DNA of 38,063 bases from Gammaproteobacteria bacterium (GTDB taxonomy: Bacteria > Pseudomonadota > Gammaproteobacteria > Steroidobacterales > UBA11654). Shown here one piece after another: positions 7,774-16,662 of the stretch. The notes below the pieces were generated by a model, which saw only the letters and a program-made list of their open reading frames with translations, was not told the DNA's origin and did not search any database. The first letter of the stretch is position 1; each line of letters begins with the position of its first letter. The translations under genes were made by a program, and so were the position numbers. The DNA is taken from assembly GCA_029941465.1 (NCBI GenBank), contig JAPYQN010000005.1, positions 1-38,063 on the forward strand. Reading direction: 5' to 3'.

Positions 7774-8176
7774 TTTTTAAAATCTCTTTCGCGACATCTT
7801 TGTGATTGTGGTCATTCCATTCTGTAATATGAAAATCTACATGCTCGGGATTTTCAAATATCTTGTTTGTATCTTCAAACCTTCCTTCTTTGATGGTATC
7901 CATCCAAATTACGATGTCTGCTTTAAAGTTGCCTCTAGTTTCTTTAGTGGGACAAACAAAATCACAGACAACATACCTGCCATTGTTTTTTTCAAAATCA
8001 GCAAATGTCCTCATTCTCATAGATTGTCTTTTTCTTCCTTCACCTGAGAAGTCCCAATCATTTGACATTTCTCTTAGTTTGTCCGCGTTGTACCAAGCTG
8101 CATTTAATAGTGGTATTAGCCTTTCTGTAAGATAGGTTTTACCACTTCCTGGAAGGCCCATGACTAATATTTTCAA
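7766..8176 (-). CDS. Small P-loop kinase, adenylylsulfate-kinase-like
   Basis: The 136-residue P-loop protein starts with a Walker A motif GLPGSGKTYLTERL, followed by LNAAWYNADKLREM. This layout is typical of APS-kinase/zeta-toxin-like small-molecule kinases. It is shorter than true APS kinases (about 200 residues), and no sulfate-assimilation genes are nearby, so it is unlikely to be CysC. The start is a TTG at 8174-8176, supported by AAGGGAG 7 bases upstream. It lies 20 bases after the polA stop and overlaps the nucleotidyltransferase gene, so the two products probably act in sequence on one metabolite, which is inference. Confidence 0.7.
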   Translation of the reverse strand: MKILVMGLPGSGKTYLTERLIPLLNAAWYNADKLREMSNDWDFSGEGRKRQSMRMRTFADFEKNNGRYVVCDFVCPTKETRGNFKADIVIWMDTIKEGRFEDTNKIFENPEHVDFHITEWNDHNHKDVAKEILKNV

Positions 8177-8196
8177 ACGTATGCTCCCTTATTATT

Positions 8197-10881
8197 TTAG
8201 TGGGCTTGTTCCCAATTATCTCCGAATCCTATATCCACCTTAAGATCTAGATCTAAATTAGCAACATTTATCATAACTTCTTGTGTCAGATTGGAGACCT
8301 CTGTTATATCGCTTTCCGCTACCTCAAGAACTAGCTCATCATGTACCTGCATTATAATTTTTGCATTCAAAGATTGCTGAATAATTTCATGATGTAAATT
8401 AATCATTGCTTTTTTAATAAGATCAGCTGCCGTTCCTTGCATTGGTGCATTGATAGCGCTTCTTTCAGCATATTGTCTTCGTTGGTAATTACTCGCATCT
8501 ATATCTGGAAGATACAAGCGCCTTCCAAAAACTGTCTCCACGTAACCAGTGGCTCTCGCTGTTTCTTTAGTTTCATCCATGTATCGTTTTACCCCTGGGT
8601 AGCGAGAAAAATAAAGATCCATATAATCCTGAGCCTCATTTCTGTTGGTTTTGAGCTGTTTTGATAAACCAAATGCTGACATCCCATAAATTAATCCAAA
8701 ATTGATAGCTTTAGCTGACCTTCTTTGCTCATTTGTAACAGCGTCTATGTCAACTCCAAAAATTTCAGCAGCGGTGGCCGCATGAATATCTAACTCTTTT
8801 TGGAACGCCTGTAGCAACCCCTCATCTTTAGAGACATGTGCCATGATTCTTAACTCGATCTGAGAATAGTCTGCTGCAAGAATTTTAGAACCCATTGGTG
8901 ATACAAACGCTTCTCTTATTCGTCTGCCCTCCGCCGTCCTAATCGGTATGTTTTGCAAATTAGGATTTGAAGATGATAACCGACCTGTTGCTGTTACTGC
9001 TTGATGATATGAGGTGTGAACACGGCCGGTCTTTTCATTAATCATTTTAGGTAATTTATCGGTATAAGTCGTTTTTAGTTTTGAAATGGTTCTAAAGTCC
9101 AAAATATCTTTAACTATAGGAAAATCCATTGCCAACTCCTGAAGCACATTCTCAGCAGTTGAAGCTTGACCTTTGGGTGTTTTTTTCAACACAGGTAGCC
9201 CTAGTTTTTCAAACAAAATTTCTTGGAGTTGCTTGGGAGAACCAAGGTTAAATTCCTCTTGGGCTGAGTGATAGACTTTTTCTTCAATAGCCCTTAAGGT
9301 GATTTCAAACTCTCCACTTTGCTTATTTAACAATGTGGGATCAATAAGAACACCGTGTCGTTCTACTGCGCCCAATACTTCTATTAGTGGTTCCTCACAA
9401 TTTATATAAAGATCATACAGTGCTGATTGTTTCTTTAGGGCTGGGGTTAAGGCGTGATGGAGTTGCAGACTGATATCAGCGTCTTCAGCAGCATAATAAG
9501 TTGCCTCTTCGATACCAACCTGCTGGAAAGAAATTTGTTTAGCGCCTTTGCCAGCCACATCTTCATAGCTTGATGGATTAATATTGAGATATCTTTTAGA
9601 CACTGCCCCAAGATTATGTCTCGTTGCAATACTGTTATTAACGTATGAGAGTAACATCGTATCGAATATTTGACCCTGTAAGTTAAGGTCATAATTTGAA
9701 AATATATGGCGATCATATTTTAAATTATGACCAACCTTTATAGTGTTTTTGTTTTCAAGCCATGGTTTCAGCTTTTCCAATACTATATCTCTATCAATTT
9801 GTGCTGGTACGTCTTCGTAATCATGCTTTAGGGGGATATAAAACGCTTCATTGGGTTTCATCGATACTGAAATCCCAACCAGTTCAGCCTCAATATAATT
9901 TAAACTAGTGGTTTCAGTATCAATTGCCACAGCTTCAGCAGACAGCATTGACAGTATTAATTCATCCAGTTGTGAATTAGAAAATATGGTTTGGTAGTTA
10001 ACGCCCGACCTTGTTTTTTTTTCTTCAGGCTCAATTTGGAATTGTTTAATTAAGCCATGTAATCCTAACTCTTTAAATTGTTCATAAAGGGCTCCGTCAT
10101 TAGACTCAGTAATTACTAAATCAAACACAGTCTGGTTGAGCTCCACCTCGCAATCAATGGTGACCAGCTTTTTAAATAGCTTAAGTTGGTCCAGAGATTT
10201 TCTAAGGTTCTCGCCAACTTTACCCTTAATCTCACTGGCATGATCTACAACCCCTTGTAGATTCTTATACTCAGACAACCACTTAATTGCTGTTTTTGGA
10301 CCCACTTTCTCAACACCCGGTATGTTGTCTGAAACATCCCCTGCTAATGTAAGATAGTCAATAATTAATTCCGGTGCGATTCCAAACTTGTCACTAACCC
10401 CTTGAGGATCTAAGCGAACGTTTTTCATGGTATCAATTAAATACACACGATCACTGACCAATTGGGCAAAATCCTTGTCTCCAGTGGCAATAATCGATTG
10501 AATATTCTGACTCTCTGCTTGTTTTGCTAAGGTGCCAATAATATCGTCTGCTTCAAATCCAGATTGAGTAATTAAAGGGAGACCAAGATGTTGAATGGCT
10601 GCATGTAGAGGTTGTATTTGACTAATTAAGTCTTTAGGAGTCGCGTGTCGATTGGCCTTATAGTCTGGGTACAAAATGTGTCTGAAGGTTTTGTCAGGAA
10701 GGTCAAACACAATAGCCACAAAATCTGGTTGTTCTGCCTTAATTAATTTTTGCAACATGGTCAAGACCCCATATATAGCGCCTGTTGGTTGCCCAGATGC
10801 AGAGGTCAAATCAGGCAGTGCATGAAAAGCCCTGTATAAGTAGGATGAACCATCTACTAACAGTAATTTTTTTTCACTCAT
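8197..10881 (-). CDS. polA: DNA polymerase I
   Basis: This is the repair and Okazaki-fragment polymerase, 894 residues with three domains. The 5' nuclease domain (about residues 1-290) begins DGSSYLYRAFHALP and carries GDKDFAQLV and GDVSDNIPGV. The 3'-5' exonuclease domain (about 310-500) has its acidic residues intact in AVAIDTETTSLN, VGHNLKYD and AAEDADISL, so proofreading should be active. The polymerase domain has motif A LAADYSQIELRI, motif B RRSAKAINFGLIYG and motif C MQVHDELVLE. Its ATG follows the lptM stop codon directly (TAA-ATG). Confidence 0.98.
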   Translation of the reverse strand: MSEKKLLLVDGSSYLYRAFHALPDLTSASGQPTGAIYGVLTMLQKLIKAEQPDFVAIVFDLPDKTFRHILYPDYKANRHATPKDLISQIQPLHAAIQHLGLPLITQSGFEADDIIGTLAKQAESQNIQSIIATGDKDFAQLVSDRVYLIDTMKNVRLDPQGVSDKFGIAPELIIDYLTLAGDVSDNIPGVEKVGPKTAIKWLSEYKNLQGVVDHASEIKGKVGENLRKSLDQLKLFKKLVTIDCEVELNQTVFDLVITESNDGALYEQFKELGLHGLIKQFQIEPEEKKTRSGVNYQTIFSNSQLDELILSMLSAEAVAIDTETTSLNYIEAELVGISVSMKPNEAFYIPLKHDYEDVPAQIDRDIVLEKLKPWLENKNTIKVGHNLKYDRHIFSNYDLNLQGQIFDTMLLSYVNNSIATRHNLGAVSKRYLNINPSSYEDVAGKGAKQISFQQVGIEEATYYAAEDADISLQLHHALTPALKKQSALYDLYINCEEPLIEVLGAVERHGVLIDPTLLNKQSGEFEITLRAIEEKVYHSAQEEFNLGSPKQLQEILFEKLGLPVLKKTPKGQASTAENVLQELAMDFPIVKDILDFRTISKLKTTYTDKLPKMINEKTGRVHTSYHQAVTATGRLSSSNPNLQNIPIRTAEGRRIREAFVSPMGSKILAADYSQIELRIMAHVSKDEGLLQAFQKELDIHAATAAEIFGVDIDAVTNEQRRSAKAINFGLIYGMSAFGLSKQLKTNRNEAQDYMDLYFSRYPGVKRYMDETKETARATGYVETVFGRRLYLPDIDASNYQRRQYAERSAINAPMQGTAADLIKKAMINLHHEIIQQSLNAKIIMQVHDELVLEVAESDITEVSNLTQEVMINVANLDLDLKVDIGFGDNWEQAH

Positions 10882-11031
10882 TTAGGTTTGTTTTTTTACT
10901 TCATTTTTTGGTTCAGCAAGATTGATATCCTGTTGATTTGGTAAATAAAGCTCGCCAGTTTGCCCACAGGCCTGGGTCAATATAATCAGAACCAATAGCA
11001 GTAGTTTTGAAAAAACATTCTTCCTTTGCAT
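10882..11031 (-). CDS. lptM: Small lipoprotein LptM (YifL), LPS translocon maturation factor
   Basis: A 49-residue frame starts ATG at 11031 (MQRKNVFSKLLLLVLIIL) and has a lipobox LTQAC, followed by GQTGELYLP. The CGxxGxLYLP core right after the lipidated Cys is the hallmark of LptM/YifL, an outer-membrane lipoprotein that helps LptD form its correct disulfides. The rest (NQQDINLAEPKNEVKKQT) is short, polar and probably disordered. It ends with TAA immediately before the polA ATG. A TATGAT -10-like hexamer lies shortly upstream, but the -35 is weak. In E. coli the gene lies by dapF, so this neighbourhood differs. Confidence 0.88.
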   Translation of the reverse strand: MQRKNVFSKLLLLVLIILTQACGQTGELYLPNQQDINLAEPKNEVKKQT

Positions 11032-11087
11032 ATTTGTCAATCATACAGTCTAATTGGGTTGATAGAAAGTTATGTTATAGGTGATAA

Positions 11088-12539
11088 ATGAACGCGTTCA
11101 ACTACCAAGAATATCAAGCACTTCTTAGTTCCAGAGGGATGGTTGGCTTAGATCTTGAAACCACTGGTATCAATAGAAAGATTGAATACGAAAGACCTAC
11201 TTCAGCAGCCATACTTGAATACTCAGCTGACTTAGATAACCCTGAAATCATAATGAATGATAAATGCAGATTGCCTTATCATATATTGCCAGACGCTGGA
11301 GCTCTTAATATCACTAATATTAACCCTTTGGAGCTAATGAATGAAAAATTGTCTTTGTTTGAATTGGTCTCAAAGATAGCACTCTATTTAAAGAGCCACC
11401 CAGAAAAAATTATTGCCACTTATAACGGCGCCTCTTATGACTTGGTTATTTTAAGACACTCTTTTTTTTCTTCTTTATACAACCCCTACATGCTCTCTAA
11501 TGCTTCTGAGGATAGAATTCATATTGACCTCTATAATATTGCTCAAGCCATTTATTGTTTTGAGCCAGAAAAGATTTCATTTCACAAGGATGTAACAGGC
11601 AAACTCATTCTCAAACAAGCACTGCTTGCAGTTGCTAATGGCATTGATCCTGGTGATGCTCATGCAGCAATGGATGATGTAAAGGTTTTGTTAAAGCTTG
11701 CAAGACTTTTTGAAACAAACACTCCAAACATCTTTTTTTCTGCCATCGCCTGTGGCAATAAGAAACGAGCCATAAGTTTAATGACCAAACAACTCTTCTT
11801 TAACTACGGTGATGTAAAGTACAAAGAGAGACTGGCTGTAAAAAGAACCCCGACCTTCATTTGTCAAGACCCAAGTTATGCAAACAATCTTGTGCATTTT
11901 GATCTCTCTTATGATCCTTTAGATTTTATTTATTTTACGGCAGAAGAAATTGCTACAAAGATCAATCGAAAAGGCTCACCATTTTTTACAATCAAAGCGA
12001 ACGGTAGCCCAGTCATCCTACCTGCAGAATTTTGTACAAAAAATAACTTGTCTCAAGAAGAAGCCACAGAGCGTGCTGAAACAATACAAAATAACTTAAG
12101 CTTCAAAGAAAACGTCCTGTTGGCTTGTGATATTAACAGTAGAAAAAGAGCTGAGTGGCCAAGATCTGCATACCCAGAATCTCAAATTTATGATCAATTT
12201 ATTGATAATGCTGATCGCTTGCTTAGTGAGGCCTTTATAGAAACTGAGAATCTTGAAAAAAGAATTGAGATCATAAATCAAATTAATGACCCTCGTTTAA
12301 TAGACTTTGCCAAGAGAATAATTGCCATGGAGCACTCGGATTGTGACCCTAAAATAATGATGAATTTTCAAGAATTTGAATCAAAAAGACTGTTAACTGA
12401 TGATGCGGTACCTTGGAGAACATTAACTGCTGCAAGAAAATCTTTAGAGGCTGAAGAAAAGAAGTCAACTGCTAACAATACAATTCTCAAAGCCACGAGA
12501 GATTATTATAATTTAATTGAAAAAGAGATAAGGAAATAA
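11088..12539 (+). CDS. sbcB: Exodeoxyribonuclease I
   Basis: This is a 3'-5' single-strand DNA exonuclease of the DEDD superfamily, 483 residues, close to E. coli SbcB (475). Exo I GLDLETTG is near residue 20, the exo II region includes ATYNGASYDLVILRHSFF, and exo III is DAHAAMDDVKVLLKLARLF. Later segments typical of SbcB include YPESQIYDQFIDNADRLL and a helical C-terminal domain that would wrap the DNA. AGGTG lies 6-12 bases before the ATG. It heads the long plus-strand run. The acyl-CoA dehydrogenase gene starts 3 bases after its stop, so the two are probably cotranscribed although functionally unrelated. Confidence 0.93.
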   Translation: MNAFNYQEYQALLSSRGMVGLDLETTGINRKIEYERPTSAAILEYSADLDNPEIIMNDKCRLPYHILPDAGALNITNINPLELMNEKLSLFELVSKIALYLKSHPEKIIATYNGASYDLVILRHSFFSSLYNPYMLSNASEDRIHIDLYNIAQAIYCFEPEKISFHKDVTGKLILKQALLAVANGIDPGDAHAAMDDVKVLLKLARLFETNTPNIFFSAIACGNKKRAISLMTKQLFFNYGDVKYKERLAVKRTPTFICQDPSYANNLVHFDLSYDPLDFIYFTAEEIATKINRKGSPFFTIKANGSPVILPAEFCTKNNLSQEEATERAETIQNNLSFKENVLLACDINSRKRAEWPRSAYPESQIYDQFIDNADRLLSEAFIETENLEKRIEIINQINDPRLIDFAKRIIAMEHSDCDPKIMMNFQEFESKRLLTDDAVPWRTLTAARKSLEAEEKKSTANNTILKATRDYYNLIEKEIRK

Positions 12540-12542
12540 ACA

Positions 12543-13769
12543 ATGGATTTTAATCACACAGACAAGGTTCTTAATTTAATGGGTCAACTCAATGCCTTCA
12601 TGGACGAACATATTTATCCAAATGAGGAAGCCTATACTGAACATTTTAAAAGTACTGACAATAAATGGGTTACACCTCCTTTAATGCAAGCGCTTAAAAA
12701 CAAAGCCAAAGACGCTGGTTTATGGAACCTGTTTCTTCCAGAATCAGAGCGTGGAGCCGGCTTAAGCAATCTAGAATACGCACCTTTAGCAGAAATAATG
12801 GGTAGAGTTTTTTGGGCGTCTGAAGTGTTTAATTGTAATGCGCCAGACACGGGGAATATGGAAGTATTGGATCGTTATGGATCAGAGGAACAAAAAGAAC
12901 AATGGTTAAAACCCTTGCTTAATGGTGAGATTAGATCCTGTTTTTCTATGACTGAACCCCGAGTGGCTTCTTCAGATGCCACTAATATAGAGTCTCCAAT
13001 TGTATTAGAGGGAGATGAATATGTGATTAATGGCACCAAATGGTGGAGCTCCGGTGCTATGAATGAAGCCTGTAAAATCATAGTCTTTATGGGCAAAACT
13101 GACCCTAATAACTCTAGTCGTCACAAACAACAATCCATGATCTTGATACCCATGGACACAGAAGGGATTAAGATTATAAGACACTTATCAGTCTTTGGTT
13201 ATGTGGATGAGCCTTTTGGACACGCTGAAATTAGTTTTGAAAACGTGAGGGTACCAAAAGACAATTTAATTCTAGGTGAAGGCAGAGGGTTTGAAATAGC
13301 ACAAGGGCGTCTTGGGCCTGGAAGAATTCATCATTGTATGCGGCTAATTGGATTGACAACACGGTCATTAGAAATGATGTGTGAACGAGCTGAGAGTAGA
13401 ATTGCATTTGGCAGACCGCTTAGTGCTCAAGGCTCTGTAAGAGAAAGTATTGCGCTATCTGCAAGTGACATTGAACAGGCAAGATTACTAACACTTATGA
13501 CAGCAGATAAAATGGATCGGTTCGGAAATAAAGTAGCCAGTGACTTAATTAGTATGATTAAAGTTGTTGTACCCAGAATGGCCTGCCAGGTCATAGACAG
13601 AGCTATACAAATCCATGGTGCCGAAGGTGTAAACAATGCTTTTCTTGCTGGAGCTTATGCTGGTGCAAGGACCCTTAGATTAGCTGATGGTCCCGACGAA
13701 GTGCATTTATCATCGCTAGCTAAAAAAATCTTAAAACAAAAAGAGATGATTGATGCTGGAAGAATCTAG
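12543..13769 (+). CDS. Acyl-CoA dehydrogenase, ACAD10/ACAD11-type
   Basis: This FAD flavoprotein of 408 residues has the usual three-domain dehydrogenase fold. Diagnostic segments are [29 protein letters not shown] (FAD/substrate loop near residue 140) and [30 protein letters not shown] and the C-terminal [11 protein letters not shown] also match. These match the dehydrogenase half of animal ACAD10/11 and of bacterial relatives such as LvaC of Pseudomonas. In those systems it works with an APH-fold kinase on 4-hydroxyacyl-CoAs. The next gene, 8 bases downstream, encodes exactly that kinase type, supporting the same role here. The chain length preferred cannot be inferred. Confidence 0.92.
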   Translation: MDFNHTDKVLNLMGQLNAFMDEHIYPNEEAYTEHFKSTDNKWVTPPLMQALKNKAKDAGLWNLFLPESERGAGLSNLEYAPLAEIMGRVFWASEVFNCNAPDTGNMEVLDRYGSEEQKEQWLKPLLNGEIRSCFSMTEPRVASSDATNIESPIVLEGDEYVINGTKWWSSGAMNEACKIIVFMGKTDPNNSSRHKQQSMILIPMDTEGIKIIRHLSVFGYVDEPFGHAEISFENVRVPKDNLILGEGRGFEIAQGRLGPGRIHHCMRLIGLTTRSLEMMCERAESRIAFGRPLSAQGSVRESIALSASDIEQARLLTLMTADKMDRFGNKVASDLISMIKVVVPRMACQVIDRAIQIHGAEGVNNAFLAGAYAGARTLRLADGPDEVHLSSLAKKILKQKEMIDAGRI

Positions 13770-13777
13770 GTAATGGG

Positions 13778-14806
13778 GTGAATGATGATGTCCACAATTT
13801 AGATTTAAATAAATTGTCAGAATATCTAGGGCATCAATTGCCCTATTTTAATGGTATAAAAACATCAAAAAAATTTGCTACTGGACAATCTAATCCAACC
13901 TATTTAATTGAAACACCTGAAAAAAAATATGTGTTAAGAAAAAAACCTCCAGGAAAACTTCTACCCTCTGCTCATGCTGTTGATAGAGAGTACAGAATTA
14001 TAAAAGCCCTGGAGAAAACAGCAGTCCCTGTACCTAAAACAATACTTCTCTGTGAAGATGAAAGCGTCATTGGAACCATTTTTTATTTAATGGAATTTGT
14101 TGATGGGAGAATTTTTTGGGACCCCTCATTACCTGAAATTGATTCAGAACAAAGAAGCGCTGTTTATAAAGAAACTATAAGAGTAATGACCGCCCTGCAT
14201 GGTATTGATATAGAGAAGGCTAACCTTTTAAGTTTTGGTAAGCCCGGTAATTATTTTGAACGCCAAGTTAACCGCTGGATCACTCAATATCGTGCTGCTG
14301 AAACGGAACACTACCCTGAGGTGGAAGCTCTAATTGTATGGCTAGAACAAGAAATGCCCGAAGACGACGGTTTGGTCTCTATTGTCCATGGTGATTACAG
14401 GTTATATAACATGATTTTTGATCATAACAGTGAAACCATTCTTGCGGTTCTTGATTGGGAGCTCTCGACATTAGGACACCCTTATGCAGATCTTGCGTAT
14501 CAGTGTATGAATTGGTATATCCCTCAAATTGGAATTACGCCGGGCTTGGCAGGGAAGGAGCTGGAAAAACTAGGCATTCCCTCAGAAGATGAATATGTTG
14601 AGAGTTATTGCAAAAAAATGAGCATTGACTCTATTCCGAACTGGTCATTCTATCTGGCATTTGGTTTTTTCAGATTAGCAGGAATTGCTCAAGGAGTTTA
14701 TAAAAGGTCACTACAAGGAAACGCCTCTGCAAAAAATGCTAATCAAATAGGTGCAGCGGTGCCTATTTTAGGTCAAATTGCCTTGTCCATTATTAATAAT
14801 AAATAA
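13778..14806 (+). CDS. APH-fold kinase, ACAD10/11 partner (putative 4-hydroxyacyl-CoA kinase)
   Basis: The 342-residue aminoglycoside-phosphotransferase-fold protein resembles the kinase half of ACAD10/11 and LvaA. The nucleotide-binding region is SNPTYLIETPEKKYVLRKKPPG, the catalytic loop is VHGDYRLYNMIF, and the metal-binding Asp is in AVLDWELSTLGHP. It is not an antibiotic resistance gene: the DWELSTLGHPYADLAY stretch is typical of the metabolic subgroup. The known partner reaction phosphorylates the 4-hydroxyl of a 4-hydroxyacyl-CoA so the dehydrogenase can eliminate phosphate. Start is GTG 13778 with TAGG upstream. The stop overlaps the next start by one base (TAATG). Confidence 0.88.
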   Translation: MNDDVHNLDLNKLSEYLGHQLPYFNGIKTSKKFATGQSNPTYLIETPEKKYVLRKKPPGKLLPSAHAVDREYRIIKALEKTAVPVPKTILLCEDESVIGTIFYLMEFVDGRIFWDPSLPEIDSEQRSAVYKETIRVMTALHGIDIEKANLLSFGKPGNYFERQVNRWITQYRAAETEHYPEVEALIVWLEQEMPEDDGLVSIVHGDYRLYNMIFDHNSETILAVLDWELSTLGHPYADLAYQCMNWYIPQIGITPGLAGKELEKLGIPSEDEYVESYCKKMSIDSIPNWSFYLAFGFFRLAGIAQGVYKRSLQGNASAKNANQIGAAVPILGQIALSIINNK

Positions 14807-15699
14807 TGGTTCAAAGAATGAAGGTGCTCAAAATATTTACCTTAATTAGCCTCTTCTTTCAGTTAAATGTTACACAAGCAGGTAATGTCTCTTTTAGTAG
14901 CCTAAATGATCAAATAACATTGTTTAACAATGGCAAAGAACAAAGTTTAATCATCAGTGGTAACTCAGAATCAGTGCTTATCGACCCCATCAATAAAAGC
15001 AGCACTGAAGAGGTTGAAAATTATTTAAGGCAAAATAAAAAACCAGTAATCACCAATGTCATTTATTCCCACTCTCATTGGGACAGATTACTCGGGTCAA
15101 CACTCTTTGATACAAAGACGCATAAAATTATTGCTCAGTCTGCTTGTGAATTATATTTTGCTAAAAGCAATAATATAAATATCAAAAAACCTAATCTCTA
15201 TTTCAAAAAACAATACAACATTAACCTTGAAGAAGAACAGGTGGTTCTGCACTATTTTGGACCTAGTCACGGTGAATGCATGGTGGTTATTGAGATGGTT
15301 AGGGCTAAAATCCTTTTTATCCCTGAACTGGTTAGCACCAACGGAGCTAGTTTTCCAAAAGATCCAACATTACCTTTCTTAAGGCCTGCAACATTGGAAC
15401 TCTTTTTTAGTGGTCTTGAGGAGTTGATTGAAGAAAAAAAAATAGAGTCCTTTATTAGTGGTTATGGTGATGATGAAATCTATGGTTCAGTTAAAATTAT
15501 CAGCGAGCAAAAACAATTTTGGCAACTCATTCACTTGACAGCAAAAGAAGCAGAAGAGAACGGTTTGGTTGATATCAATAACTTCATTGATGTTGAAAAA
15601 CTGGATCTAGAAAAATTTAGTGAATACAACAATTTTAATAAAGCTGACCTTATAAATATTCTAAGGCGTTACACCTCTTTTTTAAACATGGGGCGTTAA
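14806..15699 (+). CDS. Exported metallo-beta-lactamase-fold protein with altered metal site
   Basis: A signal peptide ending near residue 25 (NVTQA) precedes an MBL fold of 297 residues. The first motif reads HSHWDR (His89, His91, Asp93, Arg94) instead of HxHxDH. GPSHGEC keeps the third site-1 His. The positions aligning with the bridging Asp (here IPELVST) and the last His (here SGYGDDE) appear lost compared with the downstream paralogue. Site 1 could still bind a metal, but site 2 is probably not formed. It may be a binding protein, a one-metal enzyme, or a partner of its paralogue. Function unknown. Confidence 0.8.
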   Translation: MVQRMKVLKIFTLISLFFQLNVTQAGNVSFSSLNDQITLFNNGKEQSLIISGNSESVLIDPINKSSTEEVENYLRQNKKPVITNVIYSHSHWDRLLGSTLFDTKTHKIIAQSACELYFAKSNNINIKKPNLYFKKQYNINLEEEQVVLHYFGPSHGECMVVIEMVRAKILFIPELVSTNGASFPKDPTLPFLRPATLELFFSGLEELIEEKKIESFISGYGDDEIYGSVKIISEQKQFWQLIHLTAKEAEENGLVDINNFIDVEKLDLEKFSEYNNFNKADLINILRRYTSFLNMGR

Positions 15700-16662
15700 T
15701 TGATGAGAATGAAAAACATAATTAACTTATTGATGATCATTATGCTGATTGGGTGTGGCAAATCCTTTGAGTTAACAAAGGTTGCAGAGTCTGAAGCACC
15801 TCTTTTTGGCAAAATGAAATTATGGGAAATAGAAAAAATATCCAACAACCTTTATGCGTTTCGTTACACCTTTTATCGCAACATTATCCTGATTGGTGAT
15901 GACGGTATTATCCTTACTGACCCTTTAACTCCAGAAGCCGCAAGCATCCTAAATAAAGAGATAAAGAAAATAAGCAATAAACCAATTAAATACGTGGCCT
16001 ATTCTCACTCTCATTGGGACCATGTTTCAGGCGGGCAAATTTTCAAAGATCAGGGAGCTGAATTTGTAGCCCATGAACAATGCCTTAATAATTGGCTGGA
16101 CAACCCTTCACCAAAAGTAGTTAAACCAGACAAGGTCTTCAAAGATGATTATAAAATTGATGTCGGCAATGCTTCTTTAGAAATGTATTTCTATGGGCCC
16201 TCGCATGACAATTGCCGAGTTGTTTTTTTGACCCAACCCGATCGTTTCATTTTCATTGCAGACGATGCTAACCCTCCAGATGGCATGAACATGATTTATG
16301 GGGCGGGATTGGCTGATACCTATATTTTCAATCTAATTCCCTTTTTTCAAAGCAGTGAATTATTAGCCAGAAAAAAACGTGCTAAGGGTGTAATAGGCTC
16401 TCACATGAGTTTTAAAAATGAACCCATGAACTTAGTCAGTGGCACCATTGGCTCAACACGGGTTATTAAACAACAAAGACTGTTCTATCAATTGGTAATT
16501 GATGCTGTCCAAATAGCTATAGACAAAGGGGTATCGCCAGAGCTGATTCCAGATTACTTAATAGAGCAAGGTGTTCTTAAGGAAACAATAATAGGTTTTG
16601 ATGAGAAAAAAATGAGGGTACTCTATAAAAGGATTACAAACTATCTTTTAACTGGAGAATGA
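15700..16662 (+). CDS. Metallo-beta-lactamase-fold lipoprotein
   Basis: The 320-residue protein has a lipoprotein signal (INLLMIIMLIGCGKS, lipobox LIGC), so it is probably membrane-anchored in the periplasm. The MBL ligands are complete: HSHWDH at residues 103-108, GPSHDNC for the third His, FIADDANPP for the bridging Asp, and GSHMSF for the last His. It shares the same overall layout and a similar C-terminal helical tail (QQRLFYQLVIDAVQIA) with the preceding gene, so the two are tandem paralogues that have diverged strongly. The substrate is unknown; hydrolysis of lactones or thioesters would fit the fold and the neighbouring acyl-CoA genes, but this is inference. Confidence 0.85.
   Translation: MMRMKNIINLLMIIMLIGCGKSFELTKVAESEAPLFGKMKLWEIEKISNNLYAFRYTFYRNIILIGDDGIILTDPLTPEAASILNKEIKKISNKPIKYVAYSHSHWDHVSGGQIFKDQGAEFVAHEQCLNNWLDNPSPKVVKPDKVFKDDYKIDVGNASLEMYFYGPSHDNCRVVFLTQPDRFIFIADDANPPDGMNMIYGAGLADTYIFNLIPFFQSSELLARKKRAKGVIGSHMSFKNEPMNLVSGTIGSTRVIKQQRLFYQLVIDAVQIAIDKGVSPELIPDYLIEQGVLKETIIGFDEKKMRVLYKRITNYLLTGE

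Noticed and set aside
7766-8176. Adenylylsulfate kinase CysC
   Set aside because: The protein is too short and no sulfate-assimilation genes are nearby; only the P-loop region resembles that family.
13778-14806. Aminoglycoside resistance gene
   Set aside because: The APH fold is present, but the sequence and the adjacent dehydrogenase place it in the ACAD10/11-LvaA metabolic group.
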